Below, piece by piece: positions 1 to 8,001 of a stretch of 64,000 nucleotides of DNA; position 1 is the first letter of the stretch; each line of letters starts with the position of its first letter. This stretch comes from Bradyrhizobium diazoefficiens (GTDB taxonomy: Bacteria > Pseudomonadota > Alphaproteobacteria > Rhizobiales > Xanthobacteraceae). The notes below the pieces were generated by a model that was not told the origin of the DNA, did no database searches, and worked only from the letters and a program-made list of their open reading frames with translations. Location: assembly GCF_018131015.1 (NCBI RefSeq), contig NZ_JAFCJJ010000012.1, positions 143,419-207,418 on the forward strand, in the 5' to 3' direction. The position numbers and the translations under genes were made by a program.

Positions 1-584
1 TGGGTGGCGCGCAGCTCGGCGACGCTCAGCGCCCGCCAGTTGTTGTCCTGCGGCTCGGCGGCGAGTTTGGCCGAGATCTCGTCGGTCAGCTTCAGCAGGT
101 CGCTCGTGCCGCCCTTGCGCACCGCGATCGAGGTGACCACGGGCACGCCGAGTTCCTTGGCGAGGCGAGCCGCGTCGACGGTGATGCCGCGGCGGGTCGC
201 GATGTCGAACATGTTGAGCACCAGGACCAGCGGCCGGCCGGTGCGCTTGAGCTCGAGCAGCAGGCGGATGGTCAGCCGCAAATTGGTCGCGTCGGCCACG
301 CACAGCACGAGGTCGGGCAGGGTCTCGCCGGACGCCTTGCCGAGCACGAAGTCGCGGGTGATCTCTTCATCCGGGCTGCGGCCGCGCAGCGAATAGGTGC
401 CGGGCAGGTCGACCACCGAGACCTGGCGTCCCAGCGGCGTGACGAAGAAGCCTTCCTTGCGCTCGACGGTGACGCCCGGATAGTTCGCGACCTTCTGCCG
501 GCTGCCGGTCAGCGCATTGAACAGCGAGGTCTTGCCGCTGTTTGGCGTGCCCACCAGGGCGAGATGCAGCAGGGGTGCTTCCAT
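1..584 (-). CDS. feoB: Ferrous iron transporter FeoB, N-terminal part (runs off the window)
   Basis: FeoB is the inner-membrane Fe2+ permease with a cytosolic GTPase domain. The 194 codons present cover most of the G domain: G1 GTPNSGKT at residues 12-19, the switch-I region ANYPGVTVE near 33-41, G3 DLPGTYSL at 59-66 and G4 NMFD at 124-127. The membrane part lies beyond the left edge. The ATG at 584 starts 39 bp after the feoA stop, so the two genes are very likely cotranscribed. Family identity is clear from the G motifs and the feoA neighbour; the 3' end cannot be judged. Confidence 0.95.
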   Translation of the reverse strand, partial: MEAPLLHLALVGTPNSGKTSLFNALTGSRQKVANYPGVTVERKEGFFVTPLGRQVSVVDLPGTYSLRGRSPDEEITRDFVLGKASGETLPDLVLCVADATNLRLTIRLLLELKRTGRPLVLVLNMFDIATRRGITVDAARLAKELGVPVVTSIAVRKGGTSDLLKLTDEISAKLAAEPQDNNWRALSVAELRAT

Positions 585-623
585 GGGATCACAGGTCCGG
601 GGTCAGTGGTCCGGCCGCTCTTC

Positions 624-899
624 TCAAGCGACGATGATGGCCATGGCTTCGCGCCGGCGCACTGCGATGGTGATGCTGTCGACCCGCACGGCGATCGGGT
701 CGCGCCCGACCAGACCCTCGTGCAGGACCTCGACCCGGGCTCCCTCGACGAAGCCGAGTTCGATCAGGCGGCTCTCGAGCTCCATGTCCGAGAGCGCCGA
801 GCCCGCGTCCCCAGCGGAAAGGCGCTGGATGACGCCGGTGTAGCCGCGCTGGGCGAGGCCCAGCGGCATTTGCGAACGCGTATCATTTGTGTCGGTCAT
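624..899 (-). CDS. feoA: FeoA, small SH3-like partner of FeoB
   Basis: FeoA is a small cytosolic SH3-like protein needed for FeoB-dependent ferrous iron uptake. The product is 91 aa from the ATG at 899; an in-frame TTG at 914 would add five residues and is less likely. The typical FeoA pattern is visible: a basic hydrophobic start, then SDMELESRLIELGFVEGARVEVLHEG around the middle, ending in a beta-rich segment with IAVRVDSITIAVRR and AMAIIVA. It lies immediately upstream of feoB, and an ICE-like inverted repeat sits about 60 bp before its start. Confidence 0.93.
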   Translation of the reverse strand: MTDTNDTRSQMPLGLAQRGYTGVIQRLSAGDAGSALSDMELESRLIELGFVEGARVEVLHEGLVGRDPIAVRVDSITIAVRRREAMAIIVA

Positions 900-958
900 G
901 CCCTGTATTTTCAACGCCGGGCATCGAGGTCAAGCGCACTCGCTCGCTGGGAATGCAC

Positions 959-975
959 CTTAGAGTGATTTTAAA
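959..975 (-). promoter_or_regulatory. Candidate Irr/ICE iron-responsive operator upstream of feoAB
   Basis: On the minus strand the sequence reads TTTAAAATCACTCTAAG. It matches the rhizobial iron control element (TTTAGAA-N3-TTCTAAA) at 11 of the 14 specified positions. It lies 60 bp upstream of the feoA ATG, in the expected promoter zone. In Bradyrhizobium-type bacteria such elements are bound by Irr. The match is imperfect, so this is a candidate only. Confidence 0.45.
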
Positions 976-1027
976 CTACCGGCACCAGGGGTGCCGGTCC
1001 GGGCGCGCCGGGGCGATGCCCCGACGC

Positions 1028-1279
1028 CTACTGGGCCGGGACCTTCTCCGGCTGCACGGCAATCGCGCGGCTCTTGAAATAGTCCAGCACGAACAGGCGA
1101 ATCGCCGAGGACAGATTGCCCTGCTGGCGGTTGCCGTCGATCTCGCCGACGAGCTCGGACAGCGTCATGTTGCGCAGGCCCGAAATCTCCTTCATGCCGT
1201 TCCAGAACGCCTCTTCCAGGCTGACGCTGGTCTTGTGCCCGGCGACGACGATGGAACGCTTCACGACGGGCGACTTCAT
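1028..1279 (-). CDS. Small ribbon-helix-helix domain protein (RHH_4-like)
   Basis: An 83-aa protein whose first 70 residues look like a ribbon-helix-helix DNA-binding fold of the alphaproteobacterial RHH_4 type: beta strand VKRSIVVAGHKTSVSL, helix EEAFWNGMKEISG, then a second helix near MTLSELVGEID, followed by NLSSAIRLFVLDYF. The chosen ATG at 1279 overlaps the stop of the upstream DUF4169 gene by 4 nt, indicating translational coupling. The target is unknown. It could be a small transcriptional regulator; nothing ties it to the downstream feoAB genes except proximity. Confidence 0.8.
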   Translation of the reverse strand: MKSPVVKRSIVVAGHKTSVSLEEAFWNGMKEISGLRNMTLSELVGEIDGNRQQGNLSSAIRLFVLDYFKSRAIAVQPEKVPAQ

Positions 1280-1464
1280 GGCTGATCCTCGTGATCGATC
1301 CGGTGCTGGTCCAGATGCGCCTTCGCCTGGTCCGCGCGCGTCTGCTCCGCCGACCGCTCCGCCTTCGTGCGGCCGAACTTCGTTCGGTTGACGTCCGCCT
1401 GCTTCGCCGAGGCTTCCCGCTCGGCGCGCTTCCTGAAACGGTTCAGGTTGATGACGTTCCCCAT
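1276..1464 (-). CDS. DUF4169 family small basic protein
   Basis: A 62-aa, highly charged protein starting MGNVINLNRFRKRAERE, the signature start of the DUF4169 family, which is confined mainly to alphaproteobacteria. No membrane segment or catalytic motif is visible; the Lys/Arg/Glu/Gln-rich body suggests one long helix. It overlaps the RHH gene by 4 nt and follows fumC on the same strand after about 275 bp. Function is not known. Confidence 0.8.
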   Translation of the reverse strand: MGNVINLNRFRKRAEREASAKQADVNRTKFGRTKAERSAEQTRADQAKAHLDQHRIDHEDQP

Positions 1465-1739
1465 GCCGCGTCTCCATCATCCGCTCCTCTTCAGGTTGGA
1501 CGAAACTGTCAGAAACAGGGTGCCGCGATGCGCCCCGCTAGACTTGATCGTCATTCGACCGTCCTCGTCAATCGGCCTATGGGGCCATCGAGCAATGAAC
1601 TAATCTGCCAAGGGCAGAAGGGGGGCGTAGCACGCGCCCTCCCCAATACATTGACGGTAATCAAGTCCCGGCCTTTAAACCTCATAATTATGGGCTTCGG
1701 GGCACCGTATCACTACGGATCACTATCGGAATTCGGAAT

Positions 1740-3179
1740 TCATCCGGGCCGCGTCATCTTTTCCGGCTGCATCAGGCGTTCGAACTCGTCCGCCGAGACC
1801 AGGCCGAGCCGGAGCGCCTCCTCCTTCAACGTGGTGCCGTTGGCATGGGCGGTCTTGGCCACCTTGGCGGCATTGTCGTAGCCGATCTTGGGGGCGAGCG
1901 CGGTCACCAGCATCAACGAACGGTTCATCAGCTCGCCGATGCGCTTCTCGTCGGCGCGGATCCCGCTCACGCAGTGCTCGGTGAAGGACCGCGCGGCATC
2001 GGCCAGAAGGCGGATGGAGTGCAGCATATTGTAGGCAAGCACGGGCTTGTAGACGTTAAGCTCGAAATGGCCCTGGCTGCCTGCGACCGTGATCGCGGTG
2101 TGATTGCCGAACACCTGGCAGCACACCATCGTCATGGCTTCGCACTGCGTCGGATTGACCTTGCCCGGCATGATCGAGGAACCGGGCTCGTTCTCCGGCA
2201 AAATCAGCTCGCCGAGGCCCGAGCGCGGACCGGAGCCGAGCAGGCGGATATCGTTGGCGATCTTGAACAGGCCCGTGGCGACCGAATTGATGGCGCCGTG
2301 CGCCAGCACATAGGCATCGTTTGAGGCCAGCGCCTCGAATTTGTTGGCGGCGCTGGTGAAGGGGAGCTTGGTAATCCCAGCAACGTGCATAGCGAATAGT
2401 TTTGCGAAGCGCGGCTTCGCGTTGAGGCCGGTGCCGACGGCGGTGCCGCCCTGCGCCAGCGGATAGAGATCCTTCACCGCGACCTTGAGACGGGCGATGC
2501 CGCTCTCGACCTGCGCGGCATAGCCGGAGAACTCCTGGCCGAGCGTCAGCGGCGTCGCATCCTGGGTATGGGTGCGGCCGATCTTCACGATCTTCGCGAA
2601 CTCCTTCTCCTTCTGGCGCAGCGCACGCTGCAGCTCGCCGAGCGCCGGAACGAGATCGGCCGTGATGCGGCCGGCGGCGGCGATGTGCATCGCGGTCGGA
2701 AACGAGTCGTTCGACGACTGGCTCATGTTGACGTGATCGTTGGGATGCACCGGCTTCTTGGTGCCGAGCTCGCCGCCGAGCAGCTCGTTGGCGCGGTTGG
2801 CGATCACCTCGTTGAGATTCATGTTGGTCTGCGTGCCCGAGCCGGTCTGCCAAACCACCAGCGGGAAATGGTCGTCGAGACTGCCGTCGATCACCTCGCG
2901 TGCGGCGCGGGTGATGGCACTGGTGCGGCGCTGGTCGAGCAGGCCGAGCTCGCGGTTGGTCTGTGCGGCGGCCAGCTTGACGATCCCGAGCGCATGCACG
3001 AGCGCGATCGGCATGCGATCCTGTCCGATGCGGAAATTCTGCCGCGAACGCTCGGTCTGCGCGCCCCAATAGCGATCGGAGGGAACCTCGATCGGACCGA
3101 AACTGTCGGTCTCGATGCGGGTCGTCTTGGAACGCGAAGCGTTGGAACGCGAAGTCTTGACGCGTAAAGTCTTGGCCAT
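1740..3179 (-). CDS. fumC: Class II fumarate hydratase (fumarase C)
   Basis: Interconverts fumarate and L-malate in the TCA cycle as an iron-independent cytosolic homotetramer. The 479-aa product carries SGTQTN at 114-119, SSNDSFP at 155-161, GRTHTQDATP at 201-210 and the superfamily signature GSSIMPGKVNP at 333-343. The ATG at 3179 is preferred; an upstream in-frame start at 3212 would add an arginine-rich leader. Odd point: residues 5-21 are a short Ser/Arg/Lys extension encoded by imperfect tandem repeats before the usual ETDSFGPIEVP start. A TATATA stretch at 3233-3238 could belong to its promoter. It lies downstream of sspB on the same strand. Confidence 0.96.
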   Translation of the reverse strand: MAKTLRVKTSRSNASRSKTTRIETDSFGPIEVPSDRYWGAQTERSRQNFRIGQDRMPIALVHALGIVKLAAAQTNRELGLLDQRRTSAITRAAREVIDGSLDDHFPLVVWQTGSGTQTNMNLNEVIANRANELLGGELGTKKPVHPNDHVNMSQSSNDSFPTAMHIAAAGRITADLVPALGELQRALRQKEKEFAKIVKIGRTHTQDATPLTLGQEFSGYAAQVESGIARLKVAVKDLYPLAQGGTAVGTGLNAKPRFAKLFAMHVAGITKLPFTSAANKFEALASNDAYVLAHGAINSVATGLFKIANDIRLLGSGPRSGLGELILPENEPGSSIMPGKVNPTQCEAMTMVCCQVFGNHTAITVAGSQGHFELNVYKPVLAYNMLHSIRLLADAARSFTEHCVSGIRADEKRIGELMNRSLMLVTALAPKIGYDNAAKVAKTAHANGTTLKEEALRLGLVSADEFERLMQPEKMTRPG

Positions 3180-3256
3180 GAGCACATCCATTCTGCCGCG
3201 CGAAAGCCGCACCGCCTCTTCATGTGCTCTTCTATATAGGCAGTTTGATCGTGCGT

Positions 3257-3273
3257 GCGGGCGTCATGCCCGC
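3257..3273 (-). terminator. Short GC hairpin between sspB and fumC
   Basis: Perfect 6-bp stem GCGGGC/GCCCGC around a 5-nt loop, 6 bp after the sspB stop. There is no following T tract, so it is at most a weak or Rho-assisted terminator. Confidence 0.3.
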
Positions 3274-3278
3274 CTGGA

Positions 3279-3791
3279 TCATTTCTTGCGGAAACGATCG
3301 AGCCGCACGACTTCGGCGCCACCCGCGCTCGGCGGGGTCGGCTCCTCGGCAGTCTCTGCGTTTTCGGCGGCCGGTGCCGGCACGGCCGCAGGGGCAGGGG
3401 CCGCGGCCGAGGTCTCGGTTGCCGGCTCGGCGACGTCGGAGGTGTCGAACTGGAGGCCGAATTTGACGGACGGATCGAGGAAGCTCTTGATCGCGCTGAA
3501 CGGCACCACCAGCCGCTCCGGGATGCCGCCAAAGGACAGGCCGACCTCGAAACGGTCCTCGAGCACGACGAGGTCCCAGAACTGGTGCTGCAGGATGATC
3601 GTCATCTCTTCGGGATATTGCGCAAGCAGCCGCTGCGACAGTTTTACGCCCTCGGCCTCCGATACGAAGGTGATGAAGAAATGATGCTCGCCCGGCAATC
3701 CATGGGCTGCGGCATCGGTCAGTACCTTCCGCAGCACGCCGCGCAACGCGTCGCGGGCCAGCACATCGTATCGGATATGATCGGTCGCCAT
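3279..3791 (-). CDS. sspB: SspB family ClpXP adaptor protein
   Basis: SspB tethers tmRNA-tagged proteins to the ClpXP protease. The 170-aa product has the alphaproteobacterial SspB layout: a folded N-terminal domain (about residues 1-115, including HHFFITF, LAQYPEEMTIILQHQFWDL and LSFGGIPERLVVPF), an Ala/Pro/Glu-rich flexible linker (about 118-155), and a short basic tail GAEVVRLDRFRKK that resembles the ClpX-docking peptide of SspB proteins. Its gene lies about 120 bp downstream of the tmRNA gene on the same strand, so tag and adaptor are neighbours. Confidence 0.93.
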   Translation of the reverse strand: MATDHIRYDVLARDALRGVLRKVLTDAAAHGLPGEHHFFITFVSEAEGVKLSQRLLAQYPEEMTIILQHQFWDLVVLEDRFEVGLSFGGIPERLVVPFSAIKSFLDPSVKFGLQFDTSDVAEPATETSAAAPAPAAVPAPAAENAETAEEPTPPSAGGAEVVRLDRFRKK

Positions 3792-3909
3792 GGTGGTCCT
3801 GTTGCATCCCGGGATGCCGGGTCCTGCCGGCCCGACTCGCCAAGCCGCAATAGTACCGCGCCTGACGGGTCAGCAGGAGTCCCCGCCGGGGAGGAAATAA
3901 GAGGCAAGT

Positions 3910-4232
3910 GGAGGCTTCTGTTGCCAGGTGCCTCCGAACCCCGCCTAACGGAGCTTAACCCGCTAGGACTTTAGAGTGGTCTTTCAAACTGCGTTACGCA
4001 GCCTGAGCAACCGGAGCAAAGTTGTCGTTGGCAACTATTGCAGTAGCCCGATAACGGCGGAACAATACCGGGAAAAAGCACGTCCTTTACGCCCTCGTCG
4101 ATCCTATTTCGCCCCCGCCAAAGCTCACGCCTGGGTGTCTCAGATGAGCTTTGGTGGAGGCGCCGGGTACCGCCCCCGGGTCCGAATGGTTTATTGCGAC
4201 GACCGTTTATTTCCATAGCCGGCGAACCGGCA
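3910..4232 (-). ncRNA. ssrA: tmRNA (permuted two-piece alphaproteobacterial type)
   Basis: Reading the minus strand, the acceptor piece comes first: a T arm (CCGGG stem, 7-nt loop, CCCGG), then acceptor strand CGCCTCC and ACCA, ending at 4152. An intervening segment with an AAGCTCA/TGAGCTT hairpin follows (about 4117-4151). The coding piece begins at 4116 with GGGGGCGAAATAGGATCGAC; its GGGGGCG pairs with CGCCTCC. The tag frame at 4032-3994 encodes ANDNFAPVAQAA and a stop. A hairpin GGAGGC/GCCTCC at 3935-3910 marks the probable 3' end. Both pieces (about 80 and 205 nt) fit the known split tmRNA of Caulobacter. Outer ends are approximate. Confidence 0.95.
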
Positions 4233-4237
4233 CCCCC

Positions 4238-4243
4238 AATATA
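4238..4243 (-). promoter_or_regulatory. Probable -10 element of the tmRNA promoter
   Basis: TATATT on the minus strand lies about 6 bp before the predicted 5' end of the acceptor piece. It sits between five Cs and five Gs, so it is also the loop of a CCCCC/GGGGG inverted repeat (4233-4248). No good -35 hexamer at 17 bp could be assigned. Confidence 0.45.
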
Positions 4244-4366
4244 GGGGGCAAAGGTTTCAAAAAACAGAGGTTTCGCGCGGTGATCCCGAGCTTCTCTTGG
4301 GATAGGTTCCGGGCGGTCCCCGGCATGATCTTGGCCCCGCCGCAGCCGGCGTTCTAAGCTCCTGAC

Positions 4367-4984
4367 ATGTCCCCGGATTCAGCACCGGCCGTCCAAGATT
4401 CGGATCAAGAGCCGGATCTCCCTGCCGCCCACGGCCCTGCGCCCGGTTTGCCGGCGTTGTTCCTGGCCTTCGCCCGGATGTCGCTGGCCGGTTTCGGCGG
4501 GGTCCTGGTGTTCGCCAGGCACGCCATCGTCGAGCAGCACCGCTGGATGACGGCGGACGAGTTCAACGAGACCTTTGCGCTCTGCCACTTCCTGCCCGGG
4601 CCCAACATCGTCAATCTGTCGATGGTCTTTGGCGCGCGGCTGCGCGGGATCGCGGGCGGGATCGCCGCCTTCGCCGGGCTGCTGTTGCCGCCGACCGTGA
4701 TCATGACCCTGCTTGCGATCATCTATGCCCGGTTCGGCGACGTCGAGGTTCTCCGCCGCATCCTCGCGGGCATTTCCTGCGCGGCGGTGGGCCTGCTGAT
4801 CGCGGTGGTGTTCCGGATGATAACGCCCTTGCTGAAGCGGATGGATGTCCTGGCGCTCATCCTGATGCTCGGCGTGTTCGTAGCCATCGGCATGCTCCGC
4901 CTGCCGCTCCAGGCGGTGCTGCTGGTCGCGATCCCCGTCAGCATCGGCGTCACATTCTGGATGCGGCGGAAGGTAGCAGCATGA
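4367..4984 (+). CDS. chrA: Chromate transporter, first half (short-chain CHR)
   Basis: A 205-aa membrane protein of the CHR family, which exports chromate or related anions. Short-chain CHR proteins work as pairs of homologous halves. Visible are the CHR N-terminal motif around MSLAGFGGVLVFARHAIVE with the LPGPNIVN motif, and about five to six hydrophobic segments to the C terminus. The first 25 residues are an Asp/Pro-rich cytosolic leader. Its last codons overlap the second half-gene by 4 nt (ATGA), so the two are translationally coupled. Substrate is inferred from the family only. Confidence 0.9.
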   Translation: MSPDSAPAVQDSDQEPDLPAAHGPAPGLPALFLAFARMSLAGFGGVLVFARHAIVEQHRWMTADEFNETFALCHFLPGPNIVNLSMVFGARLRGIAGGIAAFAGLLLPPTVIMTLLAIIYARFGDVEVLRRILAGISCAAVGLLIAVVFRMITPLLKRMDVLALILMLGVFVAIGMLRLPLQAVLLVAIPVSIGVTFWMRRKVAA

Positions 4985-5511
4985 ACAGCGAGCATCCGAT
5001 CTGGGCGTTGATCTCCACCTTTGGTCTTATGTCGCTGTTTGCGGTCGGGGGTGCGGCGGCGGCGGTGCCCGAGATGCACCGCATCGCGGTCGAGGTGCAT
5101 CACTGGATGACCGACAAGCAGTTTGCGGATGCCTATGCGATCGCGCAGCTCTCGCCCGGTCCCAACGTGCTTATCGTGACGTTAATCGGCTACGCGGTTG
5201 CCGGCATTCCCGGTGCCCTGGCGGCAACGCTGGCGATGTGCCTGCCGACGGCGCTGCTTGCCTATTACGTCAGTCGGCTGCTGAACCGGCCCAGCCAGTC
5301 GCGCTGGCCGGGCCTGATCCAGGCCGCACTGGTTCCGTTGTCGATCGGGTTGATGGCGGCGAGCGCTCTGATCCTGGCCCAGGCGACCGACCGCACGATT
5401 GCTGCGCTGCTTCTGACCGCGACGGTTGCCGTGATCGCCGCCGTCTCGCGCCTCAATCCGCTCTGGCTGCTGCTGGCCGGAGGCGTGTTGGGTTTTGCTG
5501 GCATTGTGTGA
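4981..5511 (+). CDS. chrA: Chromate transporter, second half (short-chain CHR)
   Basis: A 176-aa paralogue of the preceding protein with the matching CHR motifs (GLMSLFAVGGAAAAVPEMHR, then SPGPNVLIVTLIGYAVAG) and five to six membrane segments. It starts inside the previous stop (ATGA overlap). Together the halves make the ten-plus-helix equivalent of a full-length ChrA in the inner membrane. The gene is followed after about 90 bp by a tct operon on the same strand. Confidence 0.9.
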   Translation: MNSEHPIWALISTFGLMSLFAVGGAAAAVPEMHRIAVEVHHWMTDKQFADAYAIAQLSPGPNVLIVTLIGYAVAGIPGALAATLAMCLPTALLAYYVSRLLNRPSQSRWPGLIQAALVPLSIGLMAASALILAQATDRTIAALLLTATVAVIAAVSRLNPLWLLLAGGVLGFAGIV

Positions 5512-5604
5512 CGAAAATCGCTAGGCAGGGAGCCGGGCCGGGGATCCCTTCCAGCCGATTAGAACAACAATGCTCGTGACTTACGGGTCACGGAGGAGAC
5601 ATGC

Positions 5605-6366
5605 ATGGCCGACACAATGGGCCACTCGGCGACAGCCACAAGAAATACATCGGTGGCGCTCGGCTTCTGCCTGCTGGCCTTGGCGCCGCAGATCTTCGAA
5701 TTGATCTGGTCGATCGGCACGATCCCCGGATGGGGCGCCGGGCGCGGGCCGGTAACGGTCCTGGTCAGCCACGCCACCGCGCTGCTCGCGGGCGCTCCCG
5801 GTGCGTTGCTTGGTTCGCTTGGCGGAGAGACCAAGAAGACGTCGTCCGACGTGCTGCTGGCGCTGATCTATTCCTATCCGCTGTTTGTCGTTGCGATCGT
5901 CACGCTGTTCATGACCATCAGGTCCGCCCAGGACTATGTCGGCGGTGTCATTCTGATGGCGCTGGCGCTGTTCGCGCTGTGGGCCTCGAGCGATCTGCAG
6001 GGCATGCGCGGCTTCTCCTTCGGCGCCGGCACCGCGCCGCGGATGTTCGGCGGATTGCTGGTCGCCTTGTCCGCCGGCATCGCCTTGACTGGCCTCCTGA
6101 GCGACGGGCCGGCGATGGCCCATTATTCCTGGCGCGGGCCGCTGTTCGTGATGGCTTCGATCCTGTTCTTCGCGCTCGCGATCCGGCCGCTCGGCCTCGT
6201 GGTCTCGGCCTTCGCCAGCTTCATGATTGCGGCGTTCGGCTCGCATGAAACGCGCTGGATGGAGGCCGCCATCGTCGGCGCCTGCCTGACGCTCGGCTGC
6301 GCAATCCTGTTCCCATACGTGCTGGGGTTGCCGATGCCGATGTTCCCGCGTTTCCTGGCTCAGTGA
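5605..6366 (+). CDS. tctB: Tripartite tricarboxylate transporter, small membrane subunit TctB (enlarged)
   Basis: TctB is the small integral-membrane subunit of TctABC secondary transporters that work with a periplasmic binding protein. The product is 253 aa with about five to six hydrophobic segments. The C-terminal half (APRMFGGLLVALSAGIALTG, then LFVMASILFFALAIRPLGLVVSAFASFMIAAFGS) matches the TctB/DUF1468 pattern. It is clearly longer than the usual 150-160 residues because of an N-terminal region with two or three extra hydrophobic stretches. The ATG follows a strong GGAGGAGA ribosome site. The stop overlaps the start region of tctA. Confidence 0.85.
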   Translation: MADTMGHSATATRNTSVALGFCLLALAPQIFELIWSIGTIPGWGAGRGPVTVLVSHATALLAGAPGALLGSLGGETKKTSSDVLLALIYSYPLFVVAIVTLFMTIRSAQDYVGGVILMALALFALWASSDLQGMRGFSFGAGTAPRMFGGLLVALSAGIALTGLLSDGPAMAHYSWRGPLFVMASILFFALAIRPLGLVVSAFASFMIAAFGSHETRWMEAAIVGACLTLGCAILFPYVLGLPMPMFPRFLAQ

Positions 6367-6374
6367 GGGTGTTT

Positions 6375-7889
6375 ATGGAGCTCTTTGCCAACCTCGCTCA
6401 CGGCTTCGTCGTCGCGTTCTCGCCGGTCAACCTGCTGATGTGCCTGATCGGCGCCCTCGTGGGCACGCTGGTCGGCGTGCTGCCGGGCATCGGCACCATC
6501 GCGACCGTCGCGATGCTGTTGCCGATCACCTTCGGCCTGCCGCCGGTCGGCGCGCTGATCATGCTCGCGGGCATCTATTACGGTGCGCAATATGGCGGCT
6601 CGACCACCTCGATCCTGGTCAACATTCCAGGCGAGGCGACGTCGGTCGTCACCGCCATCGACGGCCACCAGATGGCCAAGCAGGGCCGTGCCGGCCCGGC
6701 GCTGGCGATCGCGGCGATCGGCTCGTTCTTCGCCGGCTGCGTCGCGACCGTCCTCATCGCCGTGCTCGGCGCGCCCCTGACCAAGCTCGCGCTCGCCTTC
6801 GGTCCGGCCGAGTATTTCTCGCTGATGGTGCTCGGCCTGATTTTCGCGGTGGTGCTGGCCAAGGGCTCGGTGCTGAAGGCGATCGCGATGATCGTGTTCG
6901 GACTGCTGCTGTCCATGGTCGGCTCGGACATCGAAACCGGCGCCTCGCGCATGGCCTTCAACATCCCGGAGCTCGCCGACGGCCTCGGCTTTGCGACGGT
7001 GGCGATGGGCGTGTTCGGTTTCGCCGAGATCATCCGCAATCTCGACGCCGGCGCCGAGATGAACCGCGATCTCGTGCAGCAGAAGATCACCGGCCTGATG
7101 CCGACCCGAAAGGATCTGAAGGACTCGACGCCCGCGATCCTGCGCGGCACCGTGCTCGGCTCGATCCTCGGCATCCTGCCGGGCGGCGGCGCGGTGATCG
7201 CGTCGTTTGCGGCCTACACGCTCGAGAAGAAGATCGCGAAGGATCCGAAGCGATTCGGCCGCGGTGCAATCGAGGGCGTGGCCGCGCCGGAAAGCGCCAA
7301 CAACGCCGCGGCGCAGACCTCCTTCATCCCGCTGCTCACCCTCGGCATCCCGCCGAACGCGGTGATGGCGCTGATGGTAGGCGCGATGACGATTCACGGC
7401 ATCGTGCCGGGTCCGCAGGTGATGCAGAAGCAGCCGGACCTCGTCTGGGGCATGATCGCCTCGATGTGGATCGGCAATCTGATGCTGATCATCATCAACC
7501 TGCCGCTGGTCGGCATCTGGGTGCGATTGCTGCGCGTGCCCTATCGGCTGATGTTCCCCTCGATCGTGATCTTCTGCGCGATCGGCATCTATTCGGTGAA
7601 CAACGCGCCGGTCGACGTCATCCTCGCCGGCGTCTTCGGCCTCGTCGGCTACTGGCTGATCAAGCATGATTTCGAGCCGGCGCCGCTGCTGCTCGGCATG
7701 GTGCTCGGGCCGCTGATGGAAGAGAACCTGCGCCGCGCGCTGCTGATCTCGCGCGGCGACTGGAGCGTGTTCCTGACGCGTCCGCTGTCGGCGGTCCTGC
7801 TTGCGATCGCAGCGGGTCTGTTGATCCTGACGGTATTGCCCGTGCTGCGTGCCAAGCGCGACGAGGTGTTCACCGAATCGGAGAATTAA
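6375..7889 (+). CDS. tctA: Tripartite tricarboxylate transporter, large permease TctA
   Basis: TctA is the 12-helix permease of TTT transporters for citrate and other carboxylates. The 504-aa product has the diagnostic N-terminal block GVLPGIGTIATVAMLLPITF and YYGAQYGGSTTSILVNIPGE, and a second GILPGGGAVIASF repeat near residue 270, reflecting the internal duplication of the family. The ATG at 6375 is preferred to an upstream GTG at 6363. It sits between tctB and tctC, with a terminator-like hairpin before tctC. The carboxylate transported cannot be told from sequence. Confidence 0.94.
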   Translation: MELFANLAHGFVVAFSPVNLLMCLIGALVGTLVGVLPGIGTIATVAMLLPITFGLPPVGALIMLAGIYYGAQYGGSTTSILVNIPGEATSVVTAIDGHQMAKQGRAGPALAIAAIGSFFAGCVATVLIAVLGAPLTKLALAFGPAEYFSLMVLGLIFAVVLAKGSVLKAIAMIVFGLLLSMVGSDIETGASRMAFNIPELADGLGFATVAMGVFGFAEIIRNLDAGAEMNRDLVQQKITGLMPTRKDLKDSTPAILRGTVLGSILGILPGGGAVIASFAAYTLEKKIAKDPKRFGRGAIEGVAAPESANNAAAQTSFIPLLTLGIPPNAVMALMVGAMTIHGIVPGPQVMQKQPDLVWGMIASMWIGNLMLIIINLPLVGIWVRLLRVPYRLMFPSIVIFCAIGIYSVNNAPVDVILAGVFGLVGYWLIKHDFEPAPLLLGMVLGPLMEENLRRALLISRGDWSVFLTRPLSAVLLAIAAGLLILTVLPVLRAKRDEVFTESEN

Positions 7890-7954
7890 TGCGTCGCGCC
7901 CTGCGTCGGCGCGCCGCATTCGGAACGGCTTGACTGAGCGCTTAGTGAATGAGA

Positions 7955-7985
7955 ATGCCGGCCAAGTAGCCGGCATTTTTCTTTT
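7955..7985 (+). terminator. Intrinsic terminator between tctA and tctC
   Basis: Stem ATGCCGG/CCGGCAT with an 8-nt loop followed by TTTTCTTTT. It lies about 65 bp after tctA and 17 bp before the tctC start, so it could reduce or separate tctC transcription. Confidence 0.75.
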
Positions 7986-8001
7986 GTCCCAGGGGATCTC
8001 G

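Noticed and set aside
1465..1739. Search for a small RNA or gene in the 275-bp gap after fumC
   Set aside because: No stable hairpin with a T tract and no coherent short frame was seen.
4233..4248. CCCCC-AATATA-GGGGG inverted repeat considered as a terminator
   Set aside because: It is upstream of the tmRNA on the minus strand and its loop forms a TATATT hexamer at the right distance for a -10 element, so a promoter role fits better.
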